A DNA stretch of 64,000 bases from CAYQUC01 sp964420605 (GTDB lineage Bacteria > Pseudomonadota > Gammaproteobacteria > UBA6429 > Thiohalophilaceae): the NCBI GenBank assembly GCA_964420605.1, contig CAYQUC010000006.1:1-64000 (forward strand). Direction: 5' to 3'. The first letter of the stretch is position 1. Each line of letters starts with the position of its first letter. Shown here one piece after another: positions 36,614 to 45,931 of this stretch. The notes below the pieces were generated by a model. That model did not search any database and was not told where the DNA came from. It saw only the letters and a list, made by a program, of their open reading frames with translations. Both the position numbers and the translations under genes were made by a program.

Positions 36614-37090
36614 GTGGAAATACACGAAAATAATACAGAACATTTCACTGACTTTATTCGTTTAAATGAAGAATGGATTACTCTTTATTTTTCATTAGAA
36701 AAATTAGATAAACATTTAGCAAATAATCCCGGTAGTATTATCGATAATCACGGTTATATATTTAGTTTATGTAAAAAAAATAATGTTGTGGGTGTTTGTG
36801 CTTTATTTAATGACGGTAATGGAGTTTACGAACTGGCACGTATGGCAGTATCACCTGCATTTCAAGGACAAGGAATAGCGAAGTCATTATTATTATACAG
36901 TTTACAGAAAGCAAGATCGCTATCGGCTAATAAAGTGTACTTACTATCAAATACAAAACTTAAAGCAGCCATTGGGTTATACAAAAAATTTGGGTTTAAC
37001 ACAATTCAAATGGGGCAACATCCAGTTTATTCCAGAGCAAATATTGTGATGGAAATAAAAGCAGTGGAATTAAATGCGCTAGAACTGTAA
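36614..37090 (+). CDS. GNAT-family N-acetyltransferase
   Basis: A 158-residue acetyltransferase with the acetyl-CoA motif A, MAVSPAFQGQGIAKSLLLYSL (Q/RxxGxG/A as QGQGIA), and a C-terminal YKKFGF segment typical of motif B. The best start is the GTG at 36614, because no ATG precedes the conserved region. It lies 18 bp after the TPR gene. The acetylated substrate cannot be deduced. Confidence 0.85.
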   Translation: MEIHENNTEHFTDFIRLNEEWITLYFSLEKLDKHLANNPGSIIDNHGYIFSLCKKNNVVGVCALFNDGNGVYELARMAVSPAFQGQGIAKSLLLYSLQKARSLSANKVYLLSNTKLKAAIGLYKKFGFNTIQMGQHPVYSRANIVMEIKAVELNALEL

Positions 37091-37133
37091 TATCATTTAG
37101 TGGAATTATTAAATTAAAAATTTAAGGTTAGGT

Positions 37134-37655
37134 ATGAAAAAATTATTTATAATGTTAATGTTTTTTTTAGTCTCGACATCAGTCAGCGCCTTTACACTGG
37201 AGTTTACTGAGGCTCAATTGCAAGAAAAAATTGAAGCAATGATGCCTATTAAGAAAAAGAAATTATTTGTAACCGTCATCATTTCAAATCCAGTTATAAG
37301 GTTACTCAAAAAATCAAATAGGTTAGCTGTTAAAGCTGATATTAGTGCGAATGCTTTAGGTTCAGAGAAAGGTAGCGGTAAAATCGAAATCACGGGCTCA
37401 CTATTGTATAACGCCAAAAAAGGTACGTTTCATTTAAAAGATCCAAAAATAGAATCTATGCACATTGATGATGTACCGGATATGTATCAAGCCAAAATTA
37501 AAAGCCTCGCTCAGTCCGCAATAATTAAAACCATGGCTACTCGACCAATCTACAAGTTAAAAGAAGATAATTTAAAACAAAAATTAGCAAAAGCATCTTT
37601 AAATTCTATTTTAGTAAAAGGCGGTAAACTAATTATTGATTTTGGTTTTTTTTAA
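37134..37655 (+). CDS. DUF1439 family exported protein (YceB-like)
   Basis: A 173-residue protein with a Sec signal peptide (MKKLFIMLMFFLVSTSVSA, cleavage after VSA). Unlike E. coli YceB it has no lipobox cysteine, so it would be periplasmic or attached to the outer membrane by other means. The DUF1439 body is recognised by FTEAQLQEKIEAMMPIKKKK, DISANALGSEKGSGKIEITGSLLYN and the KLIIDFGF end. These proteins have a lipid-binding-like fold of unknown function. It lies 43 bp after the GNAT gene. Confidence 0.85.
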   Translation: MKKLFIMLMFFLVSTSVSAFTLEFTEAQLQEKIEAMMPIKKKKLFVTVIISNPVIRLLKKSNRLAVKADISANALGSEKGSGKIEITGSLLYNAKKGTFHLKDPKIESMHIDDVPDMYQAKIKSLAQSAIIKTMATRPIYKLKEDNLKQKLAKASLNSILVKGGKLIIDFGFF

Positions 37656-37750
37656 TCTGAACTTAAATTTTTACTACGAAGCTAGTGTCTCTGGCTTACT
37701 ATCCAAATCTAATAAGAATAGATCTAAAAAAACATAAGAGAATTTCACCA

Positions 37751-39289
37751 ATGTCTAATCCGATAATAGCCGATAATAAACCCAAGCAAGTGAACCTTAA
37801 AAAAGGCGATGAATACCATTTTTGCAGTTGCGGTCGTTCACAAAACCAACCTTTTTGTGATGGCTCACACGTGGGGACTTCGTTTACACCAAAATCCTTT
37901 ATTGCAAAACAAGATGGTGAGGCTTATTTATGTTCCTGTAAACACACGTCTAATAGCCCTTTTTGTGACGGTAGTCATAAGCAATTTAGTGATAGCCAAG
38001 TTGGTAAAGAAGGTCCGGGGCTGACAACAGATTTAAATAGCAGTCCAATTGCGAAAGGCACAGTTGAAGAACCCACTGTTGAGTTTATTCATCAATTAGC
38101 GAAAGAAGGTTTATCATCACTGGGACATCACGGCAAAATGTCGTCAATGGGGGTACCTCGTTATAAGTTACCCCATTGGGATGAATTACAAATAATGGCT
38201 GCTCAAATGGCGAATAAACCATTAGTAGAAACGCAAATTGTAGCAACTGAGCTTATTATCGGCCCACAAGCCGAAAGACCCATGCGTTTAAAAATTCCAT
38301 TATTTGTGTCGGACATGAGCTTTGGTGCATTATCAGAAGAAGCAAAAATATCTTTAGCAACCGGTGCTGAATTAGCGGGAACCGGAATCTGTTCTGGCGA
38401 AGGAGGCATGTTGCCTGAAGAACAAGCGGCAAATTCACATTACTTTTATGAGTATGCCAGTGCCGGTTTTGGTTATCAGGAATCGTTATTAACTAAAGTA
38501 CAAGCCTTTCACTTTAAAGGGGGGCAGGGTGCAAAAACGGGAACGGGTGGTCATCTTCCCGGAAATAAAAATATTGGAAAAATTGCCAAAGTTCGAAACA
38601 TCCCTGAAGGTGAGCCTGCAATTTCACCACCAACATTCAAAGACTTATCGAGTGTAGCAGACTTTAAACGTTTTGCTGATCGGGTTAGGGAAATTACCGG
38701 GGGCATCCCTATCGGGTTTAAACTTAGTGCAAACCATATCGAAAAAGATATTCAATTCGCACTCGATGCGAGTGCCGATTATATTATTTTGGATGGCCGT
38801 GGAGGCGGTACCGGTGCTGCACCTGAGATGTTTCGAGATCACATTAGTGTGCCAACAATTCCGGCACTTGCTCGGGCTCGGCGTTACCTTGATGAGCAAG
38901 GTGCGAGTGGTCGAGTGACATTAATTATCACCGGTGGTTTACGAGTACCTATTGATTTTGTCAAAGCGCTGGCTCTCGGTGCGGATGGCATTGCAATATC
39001 TAATAGTGCGATGCAAGCTATCGGTTGTGTAGCAGCGCGTATCTGCAATAGCAATAACTGTCCAGCCGGAATTGCAACACAGAATCCGAAATTGAGGAAA
39101 AAATTAAACATCCCAACAGCATCAAATCAATTGCATAATTTTTTTAATGCTTCGGTAGAACTAATGCAAGTTATGGCACGTGCTTGTGGTCACGATGATT
39201 TAAATAAATTTAATAAAAATGATCTGGCTACTTGGCATCGAGAAATGGCTTATTTATCTGGGGTTTTGTATTCTGGGTTCGAAATTTAA
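37751..39289 (+). CDS. CDGSH iron-sulfur / glutamate synthase-like FMN oxidoreductase fusion
   Basis: A 512-residue protein with two N-terminal CDGSH-type [2Fe-2S] motifs: C25, C27, C36, H40 (CSCGRSQNQPFCDGSH) and C61, C63, C72, H76. Residues ~105-505 form the FMN-binding domain of the glutamate synthase large subunit family (KGGQGAKTGTGGHLPG, IILDGRGGGTGAAPEM, ARICNSNNCPAGIATQNP). The glutaminase domain of GltB is absent. I chose ATG 37751; the GTG at 37685 adds 22 unconserved residues. CDGSH domains may feed electrons to the FMN. The substrate is unknown. Confidence 0.88.
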   Translation: MSNPIIADNKPKQVNLKKGDEYHFCSCGRSQNQPFCDGSHVGTSFTPKSFIAKQDGEAYLCSCKHTSNSPFCDGSHKQFSDSQVGKEGPGLTTDLNSSPIAKGTVEEPTVEFIHQLAKEGLSSLGHHGKMSSMGVPRYKLPHWDELQIMAAQMANKPLVETQIVATELIIGPQAERPMRLKIPLFVSDMSFGALSEEAKISLATGAELAGTGICSGEGGMLPEEQAANSHYFYEYASAGFGYQESLLTKVQAFHFKGGQGAKTGTGGHLPGNKNIGKIAKVRNIPEGEPAISPPTFKDLSSVADFKRFADRVREITGGIPIGFKLSANHIEKDIQFALDASADYIILDGRGGGTGAAPEMFRDHISVPTIPALARARRYLDEQGASGRVTLIITGGLRVPIDFVKALALGADGIAISNSAMQAIGCVAARICNSNNCPAGIATQNPKLRKKLNIPTASNQLHNFFNASVELMQVMARACGHDDLNKFNKNDLATWHREMAYLSGVLYSGFEI

Positions 39290-39409
39290 TTTAAAATTGA
39301 TAACTGCAACGAAATATTTACACTATACTCAAAATTAACACTGAATTAATTTTTGTTATTTAGCCGGTGAAAATTCTTTTAATTGAATTACGTGTAGGTA
39401 GTGAATAAT

Positions 39410-39775
39410 ATGCCTGATGCTCAAATAGATAATGCAAAAAATCATAGTAACTCTAATATGATTTTAATGATGGTTGGTAAGATCGAAAACGAAATGAAAC
39501 GTATCGATTATTGGGTGGATAACCCACCGGATCTGGAAGCTGAAGTAGCGTCAGGTACTATAAGGTCATTTTTAGATGCACCATCATTTGAATTATGGCT
39601 ACAATGTATCTTTATACCCAATGTAAAACGTGCGGTTAAAAATGATAACCTTCCAAAGGAAAGTCAAGTCGGATTCATGGCGATGAAACAATATAATTTT
39701 CATACTGTTGTCGAAGAAGCGCAGCCCCTACTATTGTTATTACATGAGTTTGACAGTTTGATTGTTAATCATTAG
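39410..39775 (+). CDS. yqcC: YqcC family protein (DUF446)
   Basis: A 121-residue helical cytoplasmic protein of the YqcC family, which in many gammaproteobacteria is encoded beside the tRNA pseudouridine synthase TruC. That neighbour is absent here. Family blocks are LMMVGKIENEMKRIDYWVDNPP, FELWLQCIFIPNVKRAV and the C-terminal LLLLLHEFDSLI. The ATG at 39410 follows GTAGGTAGTG; an in-frame GTG lies three codons upstream. Function unknown. Confidence 0.88.
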   Translation: MPDAQIDNAKNHSNSNMILMMVGKIENEMKRIDYWVDNPPDLEAEVASGTIRSFLDAPSFELWLQCIFIPNVKRAVKNDNLPKESQVGFMAMKQYNFHTVVEEAQPLLLLLHEFDSLIVNH

Positions 39776-39867
39776 TTACTTAAATTTAATATTATCACTC
39801 TAAATAATTTAATACCCTCCTATTATCTGTATTCTTCAATATTTAAATTAATCTGATCTGCGTATAA

Positions 39868-39890
39868 TCCTGCTGTCGCAGGAATTTTGT
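39868..39890 (+). terminator. Candidate intrinsic terminator
   Basis: TCCTGC (39868-39873), a TGTC loop and GCAGGA (39878-39883) are followed by ATTTTGTTTG. The stem is GC-rich and the tail partly U-rich, so it is a reasonable but short terminator for yqcC. Confidence 0.5.
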
Positions 39891-39991
39891 TTGTAATTTC
39901 TAAGTAACCGCGATAATAATACTAGAATGCCGTAGTTGGTTTTATTCGATACAATGAATTATGATTACTAATTTGACTTAAAGAGGCAATA

Positions 39992-40681
39992 ATGGAAAAA
40001 AGTAATCTTGAATACAGTGAGGATATCCATCGTTATGTATTGGATAATTCATTACGTGAGTCACAAATACTGAGTCAATTAAGATCGGAAACAAACAACG
40101 ATCCCGATGCAATTATGCAAATTCCACCCGATCAAGGCCAGTTTATGGCTCTGTTGGTTAAGCTTATTTCTGCTAAACGAACTATCGAAATAGGCGTTTA
40201 TACTGGCTATAGCACTTTATGTGTGGCGCAAGCAATGCCAAGTGATAGTTATACGGTAGCGTGTGATATCAATGAAAACTGGACTGCTATAGCAAAAAAA
40301 TATTGGCAGCAAGCTTATGTTGATTTAAAAATTGATCTTCGAATTGCCCCTGCAATTGATACCTTAAATTCATTAATTAATGACAATCAAGCTGGTACCT
40401 ATGATTTTATTTTTATTGATGCGGATAAAAATAATTATAATCATTATTATGAACTGTCATTAACGCTATTGAAATCAGGTGGTTTAATGGCAATTGATAA
40501 TGTATTGTTATTTGGTTCAGTTGTAGATTCTGATAACCTCGATGAAGCTTTAAGAACATCAATAACAGAGGATAGTATTCAAACAATACGAGACTTAAAT
40601 AAAAAAATTAAAATTGATGAACGGGTTGATATTAGTATGTTAAAAATTTCGGATGGTCTAACGTTAGTTAGAAAAAAATAA
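39992..40681 (+). CDS. SAM-dependent O-methyltransferase (caffeoyl-CoA type)
   Basis: A 229-residue class I methyltransferase of the CCoAOMT-like family. The AdoMet motif I is TIEIGVYTGYSTLCVAQAM. It also has the acidic loop VACDINENW, the metal-binding/catalytic FIFIDADKNNYNHYYELSL, and GGLMAIDNVLLFGSV. The length matches the family (about 220). The protein is cytoplasmic and normally acts on catechol-type or acyl-CoA substrates with Mg2+. The substrate here is unknown. The RBS AAGAGGCA precedes the ATG. It stands alone between a terminator-like hairpin and a broken methyltransferase gene. Confidence 0.9.
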   Translation: MEKSNLEYSEDIHRYVLDNSLRESQILSQLRSETNNDPDAIMQIPPDQGQFMALLVKLISAKRTIEIGVYTGYSTLCVAQAMPSDSYTVACDINENWTAIAKKYWQQAYVDLKIDLRIAPAIDTLNSLINDNQAGTYDFIFIDADKNNYNHYYELSLTLLKSGGLMAIDNVLLFGSVVDSDNLDEALRTSITEDSIQTIRDLNKKIKIDERVDISMLKISDGLTLVRKK

Positions 40682-40728
40682 TATTTACTAATTAGGAATG
40701 TTAAATTATAAAGGAAGAGCCGTCTAAA

Positions 40729-41344
40729 ATGTTCAATCAACAACGTGCGGAAACTTACGACAAGTAACGTGCCAAGCTAGCACCGATGCGTGATGCTTTA
40801 AATTTTTTAATTAGAATGGTACTGGCCGATTTACCAACTAACGCCAGAATTTCCTGAGTGGCAGTTTACCCTTGTAGAACCGGCAGAAGCCATGCTTGAT
40901 ATTTGCCAACAACGAGCACAGGATAATGGCATTGAGGCTCGTTGTATCTTTCATCATGGCTTACTAGAGACATTACCTGCTTCAGATATGTTTGATGCAG
41001 CGACTTGTATTTTTGTATCGCAGTTTCTATTGCAGACTGAATTACGACGAAATTTTTTTAAAAATATAGCCAATTGGCTTGGTTCTAACGGTATTATGGT
41101 GAGCGCTGATTTAGCATCTGATATGAATACAGTGAACTATGAACGTTTATTTGATGTTTGGATTCGAACTATGCAGTATTCCGATATGCCTGTAGCCGAA
41201 ATTGACAAATTCAGAAGTTCATTTGGTCATGATGTTGCAATTGTCCCCCCTTATGAAATTGAGTCACTCATTGCATCAAGTGGTTTTGATTCTCCAGTAC
41301 TTTTTTTCAGACGTTATTTATGCATGCCTGGTTTTCTAAATTAG
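40729..41344 (+). pseudogene. Class I SAM methyltransferase pseudogene
   Basis: The gene starts with MFNQQRAETYDK and a good RBS (AAGGAAGAG) but hits TAA at 40765. The same frame continues RAKLAPMRDALNFLIRMVLADLPTNARI. At about 40850 the frame jumps to FPEWQFTLVEPAEAMLDICQQRA and stays open to 41344. The AdoMet-binding motif I (the GxGTG loop expected between NARI and FPEW) is missing, so an internal deletion also occurred. Remaining parts (CIFVSQFLLQ, VSADLASDMN, PPYEIESLIASSGF) are recognisable. It cannot make a working enzyme. Confidence 0.85.
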
Positions 41345-41694
41345 CTAGATAAATTTGAATGTAAAAAGAAGTTGTTTTCGTATGTAATAATAATAATAAT
41401 AGAAATAAAATGAATTTGGTTTTAATAGTATTTAAATTTAATTTTAGTATTCTGGATTTTAACTGCAGAATAAAATTCACTTATAATTAATGATTTTTTA
41501 TTTTAGGCCGATATATACATAGTTGAAATATGATAATTTACTTAAATTTTTATCCTTATACACTTAACTAAGTAAATACCTCATAAATTTCAATATTTAT
41601 TTAATCACTTAGGTACTGTTATAAATCCTTAGCAAAGTTGTGTTAAATTGATCTATAGGCAATACTTAACCATAAATGCTGCAGAAATTACATA
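41345..41694. other. AT-rich intergenic stretch
   Basis: No gene, hairpin or convincing operator is visible in these 350 bases, apart from an AAT-repeat tract near 41385-41402. The promoter of the GGDEF-EAL gene should lie near its 3' end. Confidence 0.4.
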
Positions 41695-43698
41695 ATGGTG
41701 AAAAAAGCTTCTACTGCTAAGGGCAAAAAAAATACAAGTTTGCCTTATATTGAACCGTCAATACGCGTTATTGCAGGGTTTTTATTGTCGGTCATTGGTG
41801 TATTACTTTATGTGTATGATGAGCTACTGATTATTTTAGTCGGTTCATTATTATTCATTAGCGTTAATTTATTTCAGTCTGGTATAACACACATTTGTAT
41901 TATGGAAAAAACCTTAAAGTTGTTTGGGTTTCGTAGTGAGTTAGATGAAATTAAAGAATTAAGCATTGAAGCAGAACGAGCAGCCTCAATTGAAAAAGAT
42001 TATATTAAAACCTTAAATTTACTCAACGAAGCAATCATAGAAGTGTCTCAGGATGGTTCCATATTAACAGCCTCTGATGGCTGGTCAAAACTGATTGCCG
42101 AGCACTGTATGGGGCCGGTTTCTGAATTTGATAGTACCAGAAATTCATTAATTTCATTTATTCATCAAGAGGATAAAATAAAAGTAAAGAAAATATTGCT
42201 CAAAGTATCTGTTTCAGATGAAACTATTCATCGAGTACGGTTTCGTTTAAAAACAAATAATATTACAGAGCATTGGATTGGCGGTAAATTCATGTTGGAA
42301 AATTTAGGTGATAGTGATGTACGTATTCGGGGTGTATTACGGGATATCACGGATGCTTATCTTCAAGAAAAGAAAATTAAACACATGGCAATGCATGATG
42401 CTTTAACGGGCTTACCTAATCGTGTTTTGTTGGATAAAAAAATGGAACATGCACTTGCGCAAGCAAAACGCAACAAGGCTTTGTTCGGAGTACTTTTCAT
42501 TGACTTGGATAATTTTAAACAAGTTAATGACATTCATGGCCATAAGACTGGTGACAATTTATTAGTATCAGTCAGTCGAATAATGAAACAACGATTACGT
42601 GAGAGTGATACTTTAGCGCGTTGGGGTGGTGATGAATTTGTGGTTATACTTCCTGAACTAAAAGATATCTCGGGCATTCGTGATGTCGCCGAGTCGATTA
42701 TGGGTATCTTAGAAGGAGAACTCACCGATGAGGGTTTTGAAGCCATTGTGACTTTGAGTATTGGTGGTGCAGTTTACCCAGATGATGCGGATACTGCTGA
42801 GAGTTTGTTAGTGCAAGCTGATAAAGCACTTTATTGTGCAAAAGAGCAAGGTAGAAATAATGTTCAAATATACAGTGAGCTGCGTGACCAAAAACTAGGT
42901 TACTACGACTTTGATATGACTAATAGATTTAGTCAGGCTGTAAAAGATGATAAAATTCAAGTAAATTATCAAGTCATTGTTTCATCATCAGATCATAAAT
43001 CGTGTGGCTTTGAAGCATTAGCACGTTGGCATGATGAAAAATATGGCTGGGTTAGCCCTGGAATATTTATCCCCATGGCTGAAAATTTGGGTTTAATACA
43101 AGATTTGGGCAAGCAAGTACTTAAAAAGTCATTAATGGATTTTTCATCAATTTCCAATGATAGTGATTTATTATTATCTGTTAATATATCGAATAGGCAG
43201 TTAATGCAAGGTGATTTTAATCAGGTCATTTGTAAATTACTCAAAGAGTGTCATGTTAAACCCGAGCAAGTGAAATTAGAAATCACAGAAAGTTTGGCGC
43301 AAATTGATATTACACGAGCAAAAGAAATTTTAGGTTCATTACGTAAAATGGGTTTTCAGTTGTCACTAGATGATTTTGGAACAGGTTATTCGTCATTATC
43401 GAACTTGCACAATTTACCAGTACATGAACTAAAAATTGATATGTCATTTGTACAGCGTTATGCCGATGATGATGGTAGGGTTATGCTTGAAACGATTATA
43501 GCAATGGGCCATGCATTAGGATTGATCATTGTTGCTGAAGGTGTTGACAGTTTAGAATGTGCTGAAGTATTAAGTGAAATGGGTGTTGAGAAGCTTCAGG
43601 GGTATTATTTTAACAAACCACTACCGTGGAATGAAGTTAAAAATTTATATATACAAGGCTCTGAAGTTGATATAAAGTTAAAAGTTGATGCTAAATAA
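41695..43698 (+). CDS. Membrane DUF2892-PAS-GGDEF-EAL c-di-GMP enzyme
   Basis: A 667-residue cyclic-di-GMP signalling protein. Residues ~20-82 hold two helices of the DUF2892 (YgaP-like) type (IRVIAGFLLSVIGVLLYVYDELLIILVG ... ITHICIMEKTLKLFGF). A PAS-like domain is near 105-225. The GGDEF domain has an intact G311-G-D-E-F315 and the inhibitory I-site RESD five residues before it. The EAL domain near 425-655 has FEALARW and DDFGTGYSSL intact. Both synthesis and breakdown of c-di-GMP are therefore possible. Confidence 0.93.
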   Translation: MVKKASTAKGKKNTSLPYIEPSIRVIAGFLLSVIGVLLYVYDELLIILVGSLLFISVNLFQSGITHICIMEKTLKLFGFRSELDEIKELSIEAERAASIEKDYIKTLNLLNEAIIEVSQDGSILTASDGWSKLIAEHCMGPVSEFDSTRNSLISFIHQEDKIKVKKILLKVSVSDETIHRVRFRLKTNNITEHWIGGKFMLENLGDSDVRIRGVLRDITDAYLQEKKIKHMAMHDALTGLPNRVLLDKKMEHALAQAKRNKALFGVLFIDLDNFKQVNDIHGHKTGDNLLVSVSRIMKQRLRESDTLARWGGDEFVVILPELKDISGIRDVAESIMGILEGELTDEGFEAIVTLSIGGAVYPDDADTAESLLVQADKALYCAKEQGRNNVQIYSELRDQKLGYYDFDMTNRFSQAVKDDKIQVNYQVIVSSSDHKSCGFEALARWHDEKYGWVSPGIFIPMAENLGLIQDLGKQVLKKSLMDFSSISNDSDLLLSVNISNRQLMQGDFNQVICKLLKECHVKPEQVKLEITESLAQIDITRAKEILGSLRKMGFQLSLDDFGTGYSSLSNLHNLPVHELKIDMSFVQRYADDDGRVMLETIIAMGHALGLIIVAEGVDSLECAEVLSEMGVEKLQGYYFNKPLPWNEVKNLYIQGSEVDIKLKVDAK

Positions 43699-43738
43699 AT
43701 AATACTTAAATTAATAATTCTTAGAATATAAATAAATT

Positions 43739-44188
43739 ATGATAAAAATTGTCGTTGTTATTATTTTATTGGGTTTAGTCTATTTTTTCTTTATTAAACC
43801 AGACTTACCACAATACCTCGAGTTTAAAAACCAGCAGTACGGTCCTAGCAAATTACAAACAGCTAATGACAGTCGCAGTAAAATGTACCGCTACAACAGC
43901 GAATCTAATACAAATAGTGATTATATTCTATTATTAAAACCCGATGCCGATTCTGGCGATGCAGGTGACTTTTTAACATTATTTTCATCACATTTTTCCA
44001 AGCAGGGATTTGTATTTAAAACTCGAGGAGAACAAATGTTGGGTTTACGCGATGACGGTGTAGTATACATGACAACGTTGCCTAGCATCGATCTGCTGGT
44101 AATACTTGTAGTAGAAACGTCAAATAAGCCCCGTTCAATGTCGGATGCACAAGAAATATTTAATTCATTGAGTCAAATATCAATATAA
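43739..44188 (+). CDS. Hypothetical membrane-anchored protein
   Basis: A 149-residue protein with one N-terminal helix (IKIVVVIILLGLVYFFFI, residues 2-19) and a ~125-residue outer domain, probably in the periplasm. No lipobox, catalytic motif or known family was recognised. The alternation of SKQGFVFKTRGEQMLGLRDDGVVYMTTL suggests a small alpha/beta fold. It lies 40 bp after the GGDEF-EAL gene and could be co-transcribed with it. Confidence 0.65.
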   Translation: MIKIVVVIILLGLVYFFFIKPDLPQYLEFKNQQYGPSKLQTANDSRSKMYRYNSESNTNSDYILLLKPDADSGDAGDFLTLFSSHFSKQGFVFKTRGEQMLGLRDDGVVYMTTLPSIDLLVILVVETSNKPRSMSDAQEIFNSLSQISI

Positions 44189-44206
44189 AAAATTTCGGAT
44201 AAAATA

Positions 44207-44683
44207 GTGAGTGGTCATGAAGTTGCAGGGTATCATAGTGAGTTTTACGGTTTAGCGATTGCTGGAGGAATATCATCTTGGGATTATGAGCGAGTTAATG
44301 ATAATAGTGACAAACTAGAACGAGCGTTGCTAAACGAGAAAGATAAACTCGATTTAGTCGTTAAAAAGCAAATTGAATTATTAGATTTAAAAATTATCAA
44401 GTACGATCTTGATAATTTGCCAAGTTACATCGACGGTGTTCTTATCGAAGATGATCCATCAGAAGAGTTATATAAAAAACAACATTTTCTTGAATATTTT
44501 AATAGCACTAAATCGAATAGTGCGTGTGCGGATATTTCTCAGTATATAGACAATACCAGTTTTGAAATTGTCCTAAGCGTATTAGTTACTGAACGTGTTA
44601 AACGTACAGATTTGGAACGGTTATTAAAAGAACTCATTGAATTTGTTTTACAGTCGGATAATTTAATAAAACTACTATATTAA
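44207..44683 (+). CDS. Hypothetical protein
   Basis: A 158-residue soluble, acidic protein of unknown family, starting at GTG 44207 (no better ATG in frame). It is largely helical (SDKLERALLNEKDKLDLVVKKQIELLDLKIIKYDL; TERVKRTDLERLLKELIEFVLQS). It starts 18 bp after the membrane-anchored hypothetical protein, so the two may form a pair. No function can be given. Confidence 0.6.
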   Translation: MSGHEVAGYHSEFYGLAIAGGISSWDYERVNDNSDKLERALLNEKDKLDLVVKKQIELLDLKIIKYDLDNLPSYIDGVLIEDDPSEELYKKQHFLEYFNSTKSNSACADISQYIDNTSFEIVLSVLVTERVKRTDLERLLKELIEFVLQSDNLIKLLY

Positions 44684-44746
44684 AAGTATATTATTGTAAC
44701 ATCGTTCTTTAATTGTTAATAAATTTCAATAGAGTTTACTCATACT

Positions 44747-44990
44747 ATGAATAAAGAAAATAATCGATATTAGAATATGTATTATTGGTGATTCATTGGT
44801 GAATGGCTCGGGGAATGAAAATAAACTCGGTTGGACCAGCAGAGTCTATGTTGCATAGCAAAAAACTGAAACAGACATTACCTAATATAACTTTAGTGTT
44901 AAACGTAATATCTTATTAAACATAAAGTTTTGATGGCAATATAAATGTTGACTCATTTCGAGTTCAGATAATAGAATTATTCTTTAAAAT
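44747..44990 (+). pseudogene. Remnant of a GDSL/SGNH hydrolase gene
   Basis: After a short start (ATG 44747, MNKENNRY, then stop), a shifted frame from 44769 reads RICIIGDSLVNGSGNENKLGWTSRVYVA, which contains the block I motif GDSLVNG of the SGNH family and the LGW(x)SRV segment that follows it. TAG and TAA codons then interrupt it and no block III or V survives. At least one frameshift and two stops mark it as decayed. It is not related closely to tesA in this window. Confidence 0.7.
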
Positions 44991-45018
44991 ATAATTGATT
45001 TAATATAAGGATATTAAG

Positions 45019-45309
45019 ATGATACTAGAAGTTGCAATTTTAAATGTTAAACAAGGTATGGCAGTCAGCTTTGAATCTGCATTTGATGAGGCGAAAAAAA
45101 TTATAAGTTCGATGAATGGTTATATCTCGCACGAGCTGCAAAAATGCGTTGAGACTGACAACCAATATATCTTACTTGTTCGTTGGAAAACTATAGAGGA
45201 TCATACAACGGGATTTCGCTGTTCAGAACAATACCAACAATGGAAAACACTGTTACATCATTTTTATGAACCCTTTCCAACGGTTGAACATTATCAGAGT
45301 ATTAGTTAA
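45019..45309 (+). CDS. Antibiotic biosynthesis monooxygenase (ABM) domain protein
   Basis: A 96-residue single-domain ABM protein. The ferredoxin-like fold is suggested by ILEVAILNVKQG, the MNGYISHELQKCVETDNQYILLVRWK strand pair, and the conserved W and H residues (EDHTTGFR, HHFYEPFP). Members are small dimeric oxygenases or heme/quinone-degrading enzymes; many are uncharacterised. RBS AAGG precedes the ATG. It begins a run of small same-strand genes reaching to 48.8 kb. Confidence 0.88.
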   Translation: MILEVAILNVKQGMAVSFESAFDEAKKIISSMNGYISHELQKCVETDNQYILLVRWKTIEDHTTGFRCSEQYQQWKTLLHHFYEPFPTVEHYQSIS

Positions 45310-45372
45310 TTATTTGGCGAGTATTCAATATACTAAAACCTTTAAAGCCCGCTTTGCTAATAGATAGAGCTT

Positions 45373-45891
45373 ATGTTAATTAAACAAGTTAGTGTGTCTG
45401 ACGCATCAATGTTAGCACAATATTATACAATTAATGCGTCCCATCTTAATCGCTGGGAATCGGTAAAAGATCGAGGATATCATAAACTTGATGCATGGAC
45501 TCAGCGTTTAGAACAATGTGAGCTAGAACAAAAAGACAATAAGGCAGCTTACTTTGTTGCGCTTAATACTAGTGCTACCAAAGTCATTGCTACCTGTAAT
45601 TTAACAAACATAGTACACGGTGCTTTTTTAGCTTGTTACATGGGCTACTCAGTTTCTAAAGAGTACGAAGGCTGTGGTAAAATGAAGCAATTGTGTCAGC
45701 ATGTAATTAGTTATGCGTTTAATAACTTGGCTCTCAATAGAATTATGGCCAATTATATGCCGAATAATGAACGATCAGAGAACTTGCTGAAAAGTTTGGG
45801 CTTTGAAATTGAAGGGCGTGCTAAAAAATATCTATTCATCAATGGTCTCTGGCAAGACCATATTTTAACATCATTAATAAGTCACAATTAA
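45373..45891 (+). CDS. GNAT acetyltransferase, RimJ-like
   Basis: A 172-residue acetyltransferase of the RimJ/RimL type: an N-terminal VSDASMLAQYYTINASHLNRWE segment, the motif A region GYSVSKEYEGCGKMKQLCQHVISYAF, and NRIMANYMPNNERSENLLKSLGFEIEGRAKKYLFINGLWQDH. The Q/R-x-x-G-x-G/A pattern is altered to EGCGKM. The length is normal. Possible roles are N-terminal acetylation of ribosomal proteins or detoxification; substrate unknown. Confidence 0.86.
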   Translation: MLIKQVSVSDASMLAQYYTINASHLNRWESVKDRGYHKLDAWTQRLEQCELEQKDNKAAYFVALNTSATKVIATCNLTNIVHGAFLACYMGYSVSKEYEGCGKMKQLCQHVISYAFNNLALNRIMANYMPNNERSENLLKSLGFEIEGRAKKYLFINGLWQDHILTSLISHN

Positions 45892-45931
45892 CGGTTTGGG
45901 TTATGAAACGAGTTTGTATCAACAGTAGTTT

